From positions 1 to 21,486 of the forward strand of contig NW_014012917.1 of the NCBI RefSeq assembly GCF_000611645.1: DNA of 21,486 nucleotides, read 5' to 3'. Below the pieces are notes generated by a model. That model searched no databases. It saw only the letters and a program-made list of their open reading frames with translations, and was not told the DNA's origin. Source of the DNA: Monoraphidium neglectum (taxonomy: Eukaryota; Chlorophyta; Chlorophyceae; Sphaeropleales; Selenastraceae). How positions within the stretch are numbered: position 1 is the first letter of the stretch; each line of letters starts with the position of its first letter. A program made the translations under genes and the position numbers. Shown here in pieces: positions 10,126 through 20,000 of this stretch.

Positions 10126-11312
10126 TCACGGCTCAGACTTCCAGCCTGCCGCCGCGCGGTCAAGCACGTAACTAGCCATGTCCTGTACCTCCTCGTCGCT
10201 GAAGCGCGGCCCAAACGTGCACTGGCCCTGCAATTGGCAGCAGGCGGGTTCGCCATCAATAATGGGGTTGGCCGCAACGCAAGCTACCCTTGGCCAGCTG
10301 CAAGGTGCAGGCCTTGCTCCCTTGAGCAGTCGATCCAACCGTGGGCTGTGAGGCAGCATCGGGTTGCTGGTTAGGGTGGAAAGCTTACAGTCCCGTTGCT
10401 GGCGTCGATCTCACGCACACTCACCCGCGGCGCGCAGTCCTTGCCAAAGCCCGGCATCTTGCCCTTGCCCTTGTATATGATCTCATACAGCCCCTCCGGT
10501 GTTGCCCGGCCGTTACGCTGCATTAGTTCAGGGGATGGGTGCAGCAAAGCTTTGCGGCTTCAGCCACTGGTGCCATGCAGCTGGCGTCCCCTGCCCATGC
10601 GTGCTGCTGGGGGCGCTGCCAAGCAGGCACCCAAGATGTGTTCACTCATATCAAACGGCGCCCACTCTCGGCGCCTTAAGAACGGCTGTGCCATCAAGCA
10701 CACGACTCAACTTGCCTCCTTTTGCCCGATCATACCTGGAGGTCTTCAGTAAACAGGGTGGCGCCCGGCTGCTGCACGTTGCCGCCGCCCACATGGCAGC
10801 CGGCGCACTTGACAGCAAACGAATCGGCCGCCGACGCCCAGGCTGCCTGGAGGATGGACGCCGCCACACAGAAGTTGCACGGACATACAGCATAATCACA
10901 GTGCGACATGGGAAGCAACTGGGTGTACAAAAGCATCGGTGCTGCTGGATCAGCAAGAAAACGAAGCCTCACCGGCGGCAAGGCGCTGCACCCTGCACAT
11001 GAGATGGCAATTGAGGCTGCAGCTGCGCATGCGAGCCGCATGGTGGAGCTGCCCTGGGCCCAGAAGTTTGCGGACGGCTCCGCAGCGCTTCCGTCCAGCC
11101 GCGCGGCGATCCGCGACACTGCGCGACGGGGTGCACGACGATGTGGCCGCACACGAGCCGCTGCTCGACATCCAGCGTGGCCGCAAGCCTGCGGGCGGGA
11201 AGGGGACCCCGGAGTCGCTTGAGTCGCTGTATTCAATACTTAATTACGGATAAGAAAAGCAGTGGGCCAAATGCGCATTTGGCCGCACCTGGCGCTGCGC
11301 GATCTGGATCAT
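10126..11312 (-). CDS. CYC6A: Cytochrome c6A, thylakoid-lumen c-type cytochrome
   Basis: Low-potential relative of cytochrome c6, found in the thylakoid lumen of plants and green algae; its physiological role is not settled. Exons: 11312-11289 (uncertain), 11188-10973, 10846-10736, 10517-10425, 10227-10126; 546 nt, 181 aa. The heme site is Cys94-Ala-Gly-Cys97-His98, with Phe90 four residues before the first Cys as in c6. The axial Met is Met138 in GKGKMPGFG. The c6A hallmark follows: a loop with two cysteines, Cys145 and Cys151, in KDCAPRGQCTFGP, close to the plant sequence. At the position of c6 Gln52 there is an aliphatic residue, Ile130, another c6A trait. The N-terminus is Arg/Ala/Ser-rich (plastid transit type), followed by a hydrophobic stretch (LACAAAASIAIS) and CSA, a plausible lumenal processing site. 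Exons 2-5 are firm. Exon 1 (8 residues, CAG|GTGCGG joined to CCGCAG|GC) is a best guess; another ATG at 11404 is possible. Confidence 0.92.
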
Positions 11313-11843
11313 ATCGACGGCGTTCTGTACAAGTGAAGATGCAACGTCATTGATGACACCGAGTCCGCGCGGGTGCAGGTGCAAGGCGAGCAGGGAATTG
11401 CCATGGGCACCGACAGCTCACCTGAACTGTTTAGTACTCATGCACATTGGACTGCGATCGCTCATTGTGGTCACTGGTCAGCATCAGTATTTGTGGGCCT
11501 GACCAGCAAGGAAGTGGCAGCGCCTTCATATGCAAGGTTCAATAATGTTTGAATGCCACGTGAGGCAATGTGCAGTGGCGCCTGTTGCCGACATCCTCCC
11601 CTGCACCGTCTGTTCGTGCTGGCTGACTGCTGCGGCCGAGGCCGCCAACGTCACTTGGGCGCTGGCCACTGCAAACCATTGCAAGGAATGAAATTTACAG
11701 GCCTGTATCCATGGAATGCCACGCTGACCCAGAACAGGGATCCAAAAAAATGAAGAATGGGGGATGCATTCGCATCCATTTGGCAGCGCGGGACCTCGAC
11801 GTCTGTGCAATCCTGCAGGGCCCGCCGCTGCTGCAAAGCCGCC
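11313..11843. other. Intergenic: cytochrome c6A 5' flank and 3' UTR of the glutamine-rich gene
   Basis: About 530 nt. The right end is the 3' UTR of the glutamine-rich protein gene, with a TGTAA signal at 11699-11695. The rest is c6A promoter and 5' UTR, with an alternative ATG for c6A at 11404. Nothing else recognisable. Confidence 0.6.
11695..11699 (-). terminator. Putative TGTAA poly(A) signal of the glutamine-rich protein gene
   Basis: TGTAA on the minus strand, about 145 nt downstream of the TGA stop at 11846-11844. This supports both the strand and the end chosen for the long glutamine-rich ORF. Confidence 0.65.
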
Positions 11844-12134
11844 TCAGCCATGCCAATGCTGCTGATCCGCCGATGGGCCAACCGTGTGCGGGAGCGCAAG
11901 TGCAGTCGCCGCCGCCGCGTGGGCCGCCGCTTCCGCCTCCTTTGCCGCAAGCGTGCCTGGGCTGCTGCTGCCACCATCCAGTGCTGCTGCAGGCACAACC
12001 AAGCGCCGCCACGCCACACGGACTTCCGCTGCCGCCTCTGAAGTGGCTGCAACCATGTGCGCCACTGCAGGCGCAGGTGCAGCGTGGGGCGCCCCGCCGT
12101 GGCCACCGCGACGTGCACGCACAGGCTCCTGCGA

Positions 12135-12168
<34 letters not shown>

Positions 12169-14182
12169 CGCTGCTGTGGTTCCTGCTGTTGCTGTTGGGC
12201 CCAAGATGCGGGTCCGCGGTGGACGGGACGTTGCCCCTCAGAGGAAGCCGGCGGCCCCAGCAGCTGCTCAATCAGCTTCAGCTGCTGCGCGTCCAAGCCG
12301 TCGCCATTGCCCGCCTCGTCGTCACCCGACCCGCTCTGCAGCACGCCGGCCACGGCCACCGCCCTGGCGCCCCGAACGGCCTGCGGCGAGGGCTGCATCA
12401 GCGCGCCCGCCTGCAGCAGCAGCTTCAGGGCTTCTGTTTGCTCTTCATGCTGCGGCGGCCGCCGCTGCTGCGCGCGCTGTGTGCGCTGCTCCCGCAGCTG
12501 CAGCGGGGATGGCGCCTGGCGCAGCGACAGCCCGTGCAGCGCCTGCAGCTGCCTCAGCGCAGGCGCCGTCGGCGCGGCCGGGGCTGCGGGTGGGGGCCGC
12601 GGGTGCTCCCCAGGGGGCGGGGCGATGCGGAAGACGACTTGGAGGGAGCCCCTGACAGCGCCTGCGGTGGCAGTCGTCGCGACCGCAGCAAACTGCGCAA
12701 CCGCACTCGCGCCGGCCGCCGGCGAGGGCGCCTCCCTCGCTGTCGCACAGTGCGCCGCGCGGCTCAGCTGCGGGAGCAGCTTGATGAACCCGCCCGCGCC
12801 CGACGCGCCTACGCGGATTGCTGCGCTGGCGGGCGCAGGCGCAGCCGTCACCGCGGCCTCCTGGCGGGCGACTCCAGGGCCGGCACCTGCTGCAGTCCTC
12901 AGAGCGTTGTCTGGGGAGCCACGCCTGAGCGCTTCCGCCGCCTCCTCGTGGCAGAGCAGCAGCCCCACGCCTGGCGAACCCGCGCCGTCGGCGCCGGCGC
13001 CGGTGTCCGGGGCGGCGGTGCGCTCGCCGCCCTCCTGTGCACGCGGCGTGCCCTCGGCTGGCGCGGCAAGCAGGGTGGCGGACGTGGGGCCGTCCTGGGT
13101 GCCTGTCGGGCTCGGACCGGCCAGCTGCTCTGGACGCCCCGGAGCGCGCTGCGGCTGCCCAGGGACCACGGGCTGGGCCTGCGCCTGCGGCGGCCCGGCC
13201 GCACGCGTGAGGCCCCCCAAAGGTGGCCGCTGCGCAAGCTTGCTGGCCGCGGCGCCGGCCGCCAGCCCCGCCAGGATGGGGAGCGCAGACATCGCATCAA
13301 GCTCGTCCTCTGTCAGCTCAGAGGCGGCGCCGCTGCCCCCTCCGGCGGCGCCTCTGCTCTCGAGGCTGCCGCCGCCAGTACTGTCGACCGAGAGCCGCCG
13401 GCCGAGCGGCTCGGCGGCGGGCGGCGCGCCCGTCGCAAACGGCAGGGCGGCGGACGGCCGCGGCGCCCGCGGCGGCGCCGCGGGCGGGCGTGGCGCGTCG
13501 TTGCGCCACGGCTGCGGCGGAAAAGCGGGGCGCGGCTGCGCGTGCGGCCCGAGGGCGTCTCTTGGCTGAGCGGCAGCGGGCTGCACACACGGTGCGGGCG
13601 CCTCGTGCGCTCGCTTGGCCGCTGCGGCTGCCGCCGCCGCGGCTTGCATGCGGAGGCGTGCTATCTTGTCCAGCTGGCTAGCGCAGGCCAGCACCGCATC
13701 GCCCCCCCAAAAGAAGTCGCCCTCCCGCCGCCCGCGGTTGCTGCGCGTGCTGCGCCGCACTGCGCCGGCGCCGTCCCCCTCCTGCTCACATGTCAGGCGT
13801 TCAGTGTCAGCCTCCTGGCTGCTCAGCTGCTGCTGCTGCTGCTGCCGCTGCTGCTCCTGCTGTTCATGCTGCTGCTGCTGCTGCCGCTGCCGCTGCTGCC
13901 GCTGCCGCTGCTGCTGCTGTCGCTGCTGCTGCTCTTGCTGCTGCGTGTCGCGTTCCTGACTGCGCCTGCCGCCGCTGTCATCAGAGCTGGCATTCTGAGA
14001 CACCACCTGCTTGCGTGGCCGACGGCGGACGGGCAAGGAACTGCCAGGCTGTGTGGCGAGCCCGCTGCCCTGCACGCCTGTGGTAGCCACTGCAGCATCT
14101 GCCGGTGCGGGCTGAGGGTGGCTTGGGTGTGTGCCGAGGCCGCGGGTCGCTGTGGCGCAGGGCTTGGTCGGCACACGTGGCG

Positions 14183-14232
<50 letters not shown>

Positions 14233-14426
14233 GGAGGCCGGCTGTGGACTGCAGGCACCTTATTTATGGCAGTGGGTGCTGGAGTGGACGATGCAGCCGC
14301 CAGCAGCTGCCAGCCGCCCGCATCACCATGCTTTGGCTGCATGTGGGTGCGGCGTGACGGGCGGCGCACCAGCTCAAGAGGGGCGTGGGCCGCATGCAAG
14401 CCCTGCGGCAGGGCGCTGCGGCTTGG

Positions 14427-14478
<52 letters not shown>

Positions 14479-16119
14479 GGCTCTGGCAATGACGATGGCA
14501 GCGCCACACATGTTGCGCCCCCGCGCCTGCGCTTGAGGTCTCCCTGTTGAAGCTCCTCAGGAGAGCGGCCCCCTGGCGAGCCCGGAGAAGCAACAGCAGG
14601 CGGATCGCTCTCTCCCTCGCGGCCGCGGCGCTTTCGGGGCTGCACAGTTGCCGACCCCCTGGCTGCTGCGGTCGGCTGTGGCAGATTTGCCGCTTGTGCG
14701 CCGTCCAAGCCGCCAGCGCCACCGCTGCCTGACGTTGCCGAGCCCTGCCCCGCCTGCATTCTCCTGCGGGCCATCGGGGGTGCCGCTGCTGCTCTTGTGC
14801 GCGTCAGCTGCCGCGGATGCTGCAGTTGGCCAGGGACAGGAGGGGCTGCTGCCACGGCGTTGCAGGCCGCGGTGTCCTTGGTCACTGCAGCTTGGTGGTC
14901 GCTGCTGCTGTCAACCTGCGCCTGCCCTGGCAGCTGACTGAGCGTCTGAGGCTGTTGCTGCTGCTGCTGATAGGAGCCCGCAGAGACCCCTGGCTGCTGT
15001 GGCAGCGAGGGCTCTCCAATACGCCTGCCCGTGCTGCTGCTGGGCGCGCTGCTGCCGCCGCCTCTGCTGTAAACGTCTCCGCTCCCCCCATCGGTGCTGC
15101 TGCTGCGCCTGCTATTTGCTGGCAACGCAGCGGCGCACGGGCTGGGGCCGTCACGCTGATCCCGGCGCTCGCTGCCGCGGCTTCCACTCAAAGTGACACC
15201 AGGGCTAATGCCAGGATTGCGCCGCATAGACGCCACGTGCGCAGATGGCGGCTGGGTGGTCGTGGGCCGCTTGACGGGTGCCGCGGTCTCCTTGACAGGC
15301 AGCCGGCTGCGAACGGGTTGGGATGGGGTAGAGAGGGTGGGTGGGGGCAAGGGGAGAAGGAGATGTGCTTACTTGGCTGAGGTGCGGCAGAAATGGCTAC
15401 CGTAATCATTCCAATTCTTGGCCGAGCGGGCGGCCACACTCAGCTACAAAGCAAGCCATCGCTTCCCATTTTCCCCAGTTGACCGCCACTCACGCGTGCT
15501 TGGCAGCTGCTGCCTGCATCGCTGCCGCTACCATCTCCTCCACCTTGGCCGCTGGCAGCCCCGCCCGCTGGCCCATCTCCCACAGCTTGTCCACCAAAAG
15601 ATTGTCGCTTTGGGGCGCCGCGCCGTCGGGCGCCTCGTCGCATGGCGTGGCGCCAGGAGGCGCGGCTGCACCAGGGGCCGCCAAGCCGGGCGCAGTGGGT
15701 GCTCCTGCGGTTGGGCCACGCCGCTGCTGCAGCAGCACCTGCTGCATGAGGGCGTGCGGGACCTGCTGATGCTGCTGGCGCAGCTGCTGCCGCTGCTGCG
15801 CCTTAGCCTGCACCAAATGCTGGGACTGCAGCTGCTGCCGTTGCGCCTGCTGCTGCGCCGGTTGCTGGTGGCCGTGCCTGGCCTTTTTGTGCGGCCCTTC
15901 CATCAACTCTTTGAGCTGGTAGTTGGCGGCCCGGGCCTGGTCAGGGCCTCCCTGAGGGGGCTGAGGAGCTGCTGGCGCCGGGGGTGCCATCCTGGAGGCT
16001 GCTGAGCGCGGTGTTGCTGCTCCTGTGCGCCCACCTGTTGACCCAGCGGTGCCGCCTGGCCAGGCCGTCAGCATACGCGGCGTGCCTCTGCCCGTTCCTG
16101 TCAACGAGGCAGCCTCCAT
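11844..16119 (-). CDS. Glutamine-rich low-complexity protein, probably nuclear, function unknown
   Basis: Not recognised as any known family. Two exons, 16119-15494 and 15306-11844 (donor GC|GTGAGT, acceptor TTCGCAG|C), give 4089 nt, 1362 aa. The first in-frame ATG after an upstream stop near 16200 is used; an extra 5' exon cannot be excluded. Exon 1 has a Gln-rich, likely coiled segment around residues 75-135 and a predicted amphipathic helix (NLLVDKLWEMGQRAG) near its end. Exon 2 carries polyQ of 16 at about 486-501, 16 at about 568-583, a Gln/Arg stretch at about 664-702 and 11 at about 1256-1266. Basic nuclear-signal-like clusters are PRKRRGRE, KRRRGG and RRRPRKQ. Less repetitive blocks that may be folded or conserved are RRSTRSNRGRREGDFFWGGD (about 725), LTEDELDAMSALPILAGLA (about 860) and DGLDAQQLKLIEQLLGPP (about 1225). 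The composition suggests a transcriptional or chromatin-associated protein, but that is inference. The frame is chosen because it is by far the longest open frame and keeps acidic and Lys residues; further introns are possible. Confidence 0.75.
12135..12167 (-). repeat. CAG repeat (polyQ, 11 codons)
   Basis: Ten CAG plus one CAA on the minus strand, coding for Gln residues about 1256-1266 of the glutamine-rich protein. Confidence 0.9.
13827..13943 (-). repeat. Interrupted CAG-rich tract (Gln/Arg)
   Basis: About 117 nt of CAG triplets broken by CGG, CGA, GAG and CAT, coding for a Gln stretch punctuated by Arg, Glu and His (about residues 664-702). The regular Arg interruptions look like CAG-to-CGG changes within an older expanded repeat. 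Confidence 0.85.
14187..14231 (-). repeat. Pure (CAG)15 tract
   Basis: Fifteen uninterrupted CAG codons followed by one CAA, coding for sixteen Gln (about residues 568-583) flanked by Pro. Likely to vary in length between strains. Confidence 0.95.
14430..14477 (-). repeat. Pure (CAG)16 tract
   Basis: Sixteen uninterrupted CAG codons (48 nt), coding for Gln about 486-501 between PEP and EPS. The longest pure triplet tract in the window. Confidence 0.95.
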
Positions 16120-17042
16120 GCCCCGCCCGACCTCCGCGCGGCCAGCGCGTGTGCACTCCTCAGAAAGCCAGTCAAGAGGGGCTGTGCGATGTCGTCACGG
16201 TCCCGCCCGGCTCAGACTTGTGCCAGCTCTAGCTGCTGCGAGGGCCCAGTGAAATATGACGATGTCCAATCAAGAGTCACATGGCGCAGCGCTCCAAGCC
16301 CTTTCCAGGTCGAGCTCAAAGACAGGGATCCACAGATCAGCCAATGCTTGACCCATCTATACCCACGTGCAGCACGCGTAAACTAACCATTGGCATCATA
16401 TGATGCGACACGCCCAAGCGCATGGGTGGCAGGCTCACCGTTCTGGAGCAGCTCTGAATTCGCGCCCCAGATCAGGGCAGGAGTCCCGTATTCGGGTCCA
16501 TCAGCTAACTATCCAATCATGAGATCGGCCTGCTACCTTTATGGGAAAGCGATTGGATCGTTGGGCCTCCTGTCGCAGGATCAAAATTAAAAATCCTGAA
16601 ATCAGAAGCAGCTCAACCAGCAACCAGGTGCTTGACAATGATGTTGTACATGTGTTTATATGGTATTGAATTTGTTCTGTTCGAAGCAGAGCGCGCTTGG
16701 TGTCACATCAAGCACACTCGCCCCGAGTGGTGGTTGCCAGCTCGCTCAGGTGGCCGCCCCATCCAGAGCAGTCACCCGCTCCATAACTCTCTCAAGAACT
16801 CCGCAACAGGTGGTTACTTGACGCCATAAACACAGTCTCATCAAATTTGTCCAACATTGCCCGGCACGGAATCAAAACAATACACCCAGGAAGCGACATG
16901 TGCAGCTGAAAGTTGTGTCCCAACCTCACTCCACAAGGGACAGAAACTCAGCAGGGACGCAGCAGCTCGCTCGCTACACAGCTCACTCAAAACACCGGCC
17001 AACGCGTCCCCAACGTCCTCTCCAGATCACGAGATCTGCAGA
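16120..17042. other. Intergenic: 5' flank of the glutamine-rich gene and 3' UTR of the CoA-transferase
   Basis: About 920 nt, distinctly more AT-rich from about 16380 to 16900 than the rest of the window (for example around 16581-16600 and 16640-16680). In front of the 16119 ATG the frame stays open for about 26 codons, including DWLSEE, back to a TGA near 16200, but has no upstream Met. I found no TGTAA on the minus strand, so the CoA-transferase poly(A) site is unresolved. ORFs here are short and unlike any protein I know. Confidence 0.5.
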
Positions 17043-20000
17043 TCACGCGATGACCTCCAGGCTGCGCAGCCGCCTGATGTCATCGTCCCCCAGCCCCAGC
17101 TCACCCGCCAGCACCTCCTCGGTGTGGTGCCCCAGTGACGCCCCCGCCCACCGCGTCGCGCCAGGCGTGCCCTGCATGACCGGCAAGATTGCAGGCATGA
17201 CCAGCTCCTCGTTCCGCGCAGCAGCAGTCGACGCCGACGCCGCCTGGTCAGCATCGGCCGCCCCGCCCCGCTCGCTGGCAGCGTCGCCGCCCCCTGCAGC
17301 TACTGCCGTCCGCTGCACGCGCGGCCGCGGCGGCGCGGCGCGTTGGAACATGCCGCGCTCCACGAACTGGGGCTCGCTCAGCAGGTCGATTGGCCTGAGG
17401 ATGGGTCCTGCGGGCACGCGCGCTGCCCTCATCGCATCCAGGACCTCCTCCAGAGTGTGCTGGCTTGCCCTGCAGCAGCCCACGAAAGCAGGCAGGTCAC
17501 GCAGGCCAGAGAGTGTGCGCAGCTTGGCGCGGTGGTGACCAGCCAAACAGCAGCGGCCACAACAGCAGGCTCCGCAGGCTCCGAACTGCAACGTGCATCG
17601 CAGTCGTGCTTGTGTTTGCACATGACACAACATTGTGTTCATTTCTTATGCCGACCTGAGTGCCTGCATCCCATGCGTACATCCACCCAACATGTATGCT
17701 CAAACACACGCCCACACGGACGCACGCCGACGCACGTGGACACACGCACATACACAAACTCACAGAACGGGGGCGAGAGAGGGACAGAGAGAGAGCCAGA
17801 GAGCTCGCAATCACGCAAGTGAGAGGGAGACTCACCACTCTGTTATTGCGCCCATGATTTCAGCCTCAGCCTCCACCCGCTTGGGATTCGTGCTGTACCG
17901 CTCGCTCGCCGCCGTCATCTCCGGCCGCCCGATCGCCTGCGGCGCACGGTGCAGTGCAAGCGATTTACGGGCTGCACTTTAATCACCGCCAAGCAGACAC
18001 AGCGACCGCTTCATGCTCATGCGCGCCTCCACTATGCGAAACCAAATCTTGGGATCAAGGGACCCCACCGTCATCAGCCGCGAGTAGACTGAGTCGCCAT
18101 TGCCGCCTATCACAACGAACCGCCCCTCCTTGGTGCTGAACGTGCCCGATGGGACGACTCCTGGGAGGGGCGACATGAAAAGAGTGGAGCGCAGCACGGA
18201 CTGGGGGAAGCACGCCTCTGCAGCATGGGCAACACATGCTGGGCGCGGTTTGTCGACTGCGCCAGGGGTCGCGGGGCACGCGCACTTCCTAAAACCCAAA
18301 GTCATCTGACACACCACCCTCACCCGAGATGGTGCTGCCTGACGGCGGCCGGTTGTGCCCAGCGGCCGTCGCCTCTGTCACGCACGACTCGAGCATGTTG
18401 AATATCGACTCTGAAATAGAGGCATCCACCACCTGGCCCCCGCCCCCGCCCTCGCTGCCGCCAATCCTGGGCAATGGATGAGGGGTCGGTAACCAGAGGT
18501 TGCAGCATGGTTGGCCAGCAAGTGGTTTGAGGGGGTCCTGCAAATGTTTGTGCTGGACGCCGATCCGCCTACCTCTGCCGATGCAGCAGCGCCATGACAG
18601 CCCCGAAAGCCCCGTGCAGGCCCGCCAGCGTGTCTCCAAGAGAAATGTTGGGCCGCACTGGGGGCCTGACAAAAGGGGGGCAGATGTTCAGGCAGACGAA
18701 GGGCTTGCAACATGGTAGGGGTCAAGTCAGTACACAGATTTTCCAGGGACATAGGGGCGGGCAAGGCGCCCAGGGCTTCACCTGGCATCATCGCTATCAG
18801 ACAGATAAGGGGGGCGCAAGGTGTGCAAGTGGGACCCAACATCCAAACAGCCTTCCTGCCGGCCTGCTGCGACTGCCTGCTGTCCGGCGGCAAACCTGTC
18901 TGGGTAGCCGTTTATAGAACGGAATCCACCAAACGCCTCGCAGACTGATGCATATCCCGCCTCTGTAGCTTTTGGCCCTGTCTGGCCTGAAGCAGGTGGG
19001 GGCGTGGAGTTGAAGCTGCTAACAGAACAAAGAGTGAAGGCCCTCGCGGTGACGTGCAGCCCAAAACAAGGGCAGAGCACGTCAAGAAAGGGTGAGTACC
19101 AACAGGCCCGGCTGGCAGGGGCCACAAGGCTCACCATATCCACTGTGGGCCATACGTCCAAAATGAAGCAGCAGATCAGGTGGAGCACATAAGGGAAGGT
19201 CCAAGGCGGCAGCAGAGTTGATTAATTCGGATAAGAGATCTGGGTCCTCCTCGGGGAGCGCTGGCGGATGCCAGGTCACGCAAAGTCGCCGCCAGGAGGG
19301 CTGCTGAATCTTGCAAGCAACAGCCTCCATGCTTACTAGAGCTCATCCAACTACCAGCGCTGCTCGGCACCAGGAGGCCGTTTCACGATGTGTTCGCACC
19401 TGATCCGCGTGTACACAAGCTCGGGCTTCAGATCCTTTGGCGCCAGGCCCCACTTCTCCATCACGCCTGGCCGGAAGTTCTGCAGGCATGGGAAAGCCGG
19501 CCGCAGACGACGCCGTCATGACCGTTGTCAAACATACAGTGCTGACGAGGCGGCCCGTGCGCGCCGCGCCCCTTTGTGGTCTGTCATGAACCCTTGCCTG
19601 GACTGCAGCAGGGGGCTTATCGTCTGGAGTCGCAACAATTTTCCAGAGGCGAATGCGCCTCACCTCAATCAGGACGTCTGATTTGTTGGCGAGCCTGCGC
19701 ACCAGGTCCTGGCCCTCACTCTTGTGAAGGTCTATCGCAACACAGCGTTTGTTTCGGCCCTGGGGCAGGGGCGGTTCGGGGTGGTTGGAGCCGGGGTCGG
19801 CAGGCTGGGTGAGCGGGGCGTGCGGACTGCAGTCCAGGCCGCGCCTGGTGGACGTGCGCGCCTGGACACGCGTCCATGAGGTTCTGCCATGGCCATGAGA
19901 AAGGGCCATTGCTTGCTACTGCAGTTGTGCACCGGCGTCGCTGGCCGCTTGTCGTGGGATTGGGGCTCCGGCCGCATCAGCGCTTCAGAGGGCCAGGAGC

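Noticed and set aside
11757..12041. Plus-strand ORF with an IQ-like motif (AAATIQCCCRHN)
   Set aside because: It lies opposite the 3' end of the glutamine-rich gene, the match to an IQ motif is weak and isolated, and no splice context supports it.
11651..12271. Minus-strand ORF with poly-Ser in the alternate frame
   Set aside because: The poly-Ser is the CAG tract read as AGC. The frame runs past the proposed poly(A) signal of the gene and shows no family features.
11884..13569. Plus-strand ORF of 561 codons rich in Ala, Ser and Cys
   Set aside because: Another shadow of the glutamine-rich exon, with poly-Cys and poly-Ala where the repeats lie and no recognisable domain.
12057..14357. Plus-strand ORF of 766 codons with poly-Leu runs
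   Set aside because: It is the complement of the CAG tracts read as CTG. It is poor in acidic residues, shorter than the minus-strand frame and has no family similarity. A shadow ORF.
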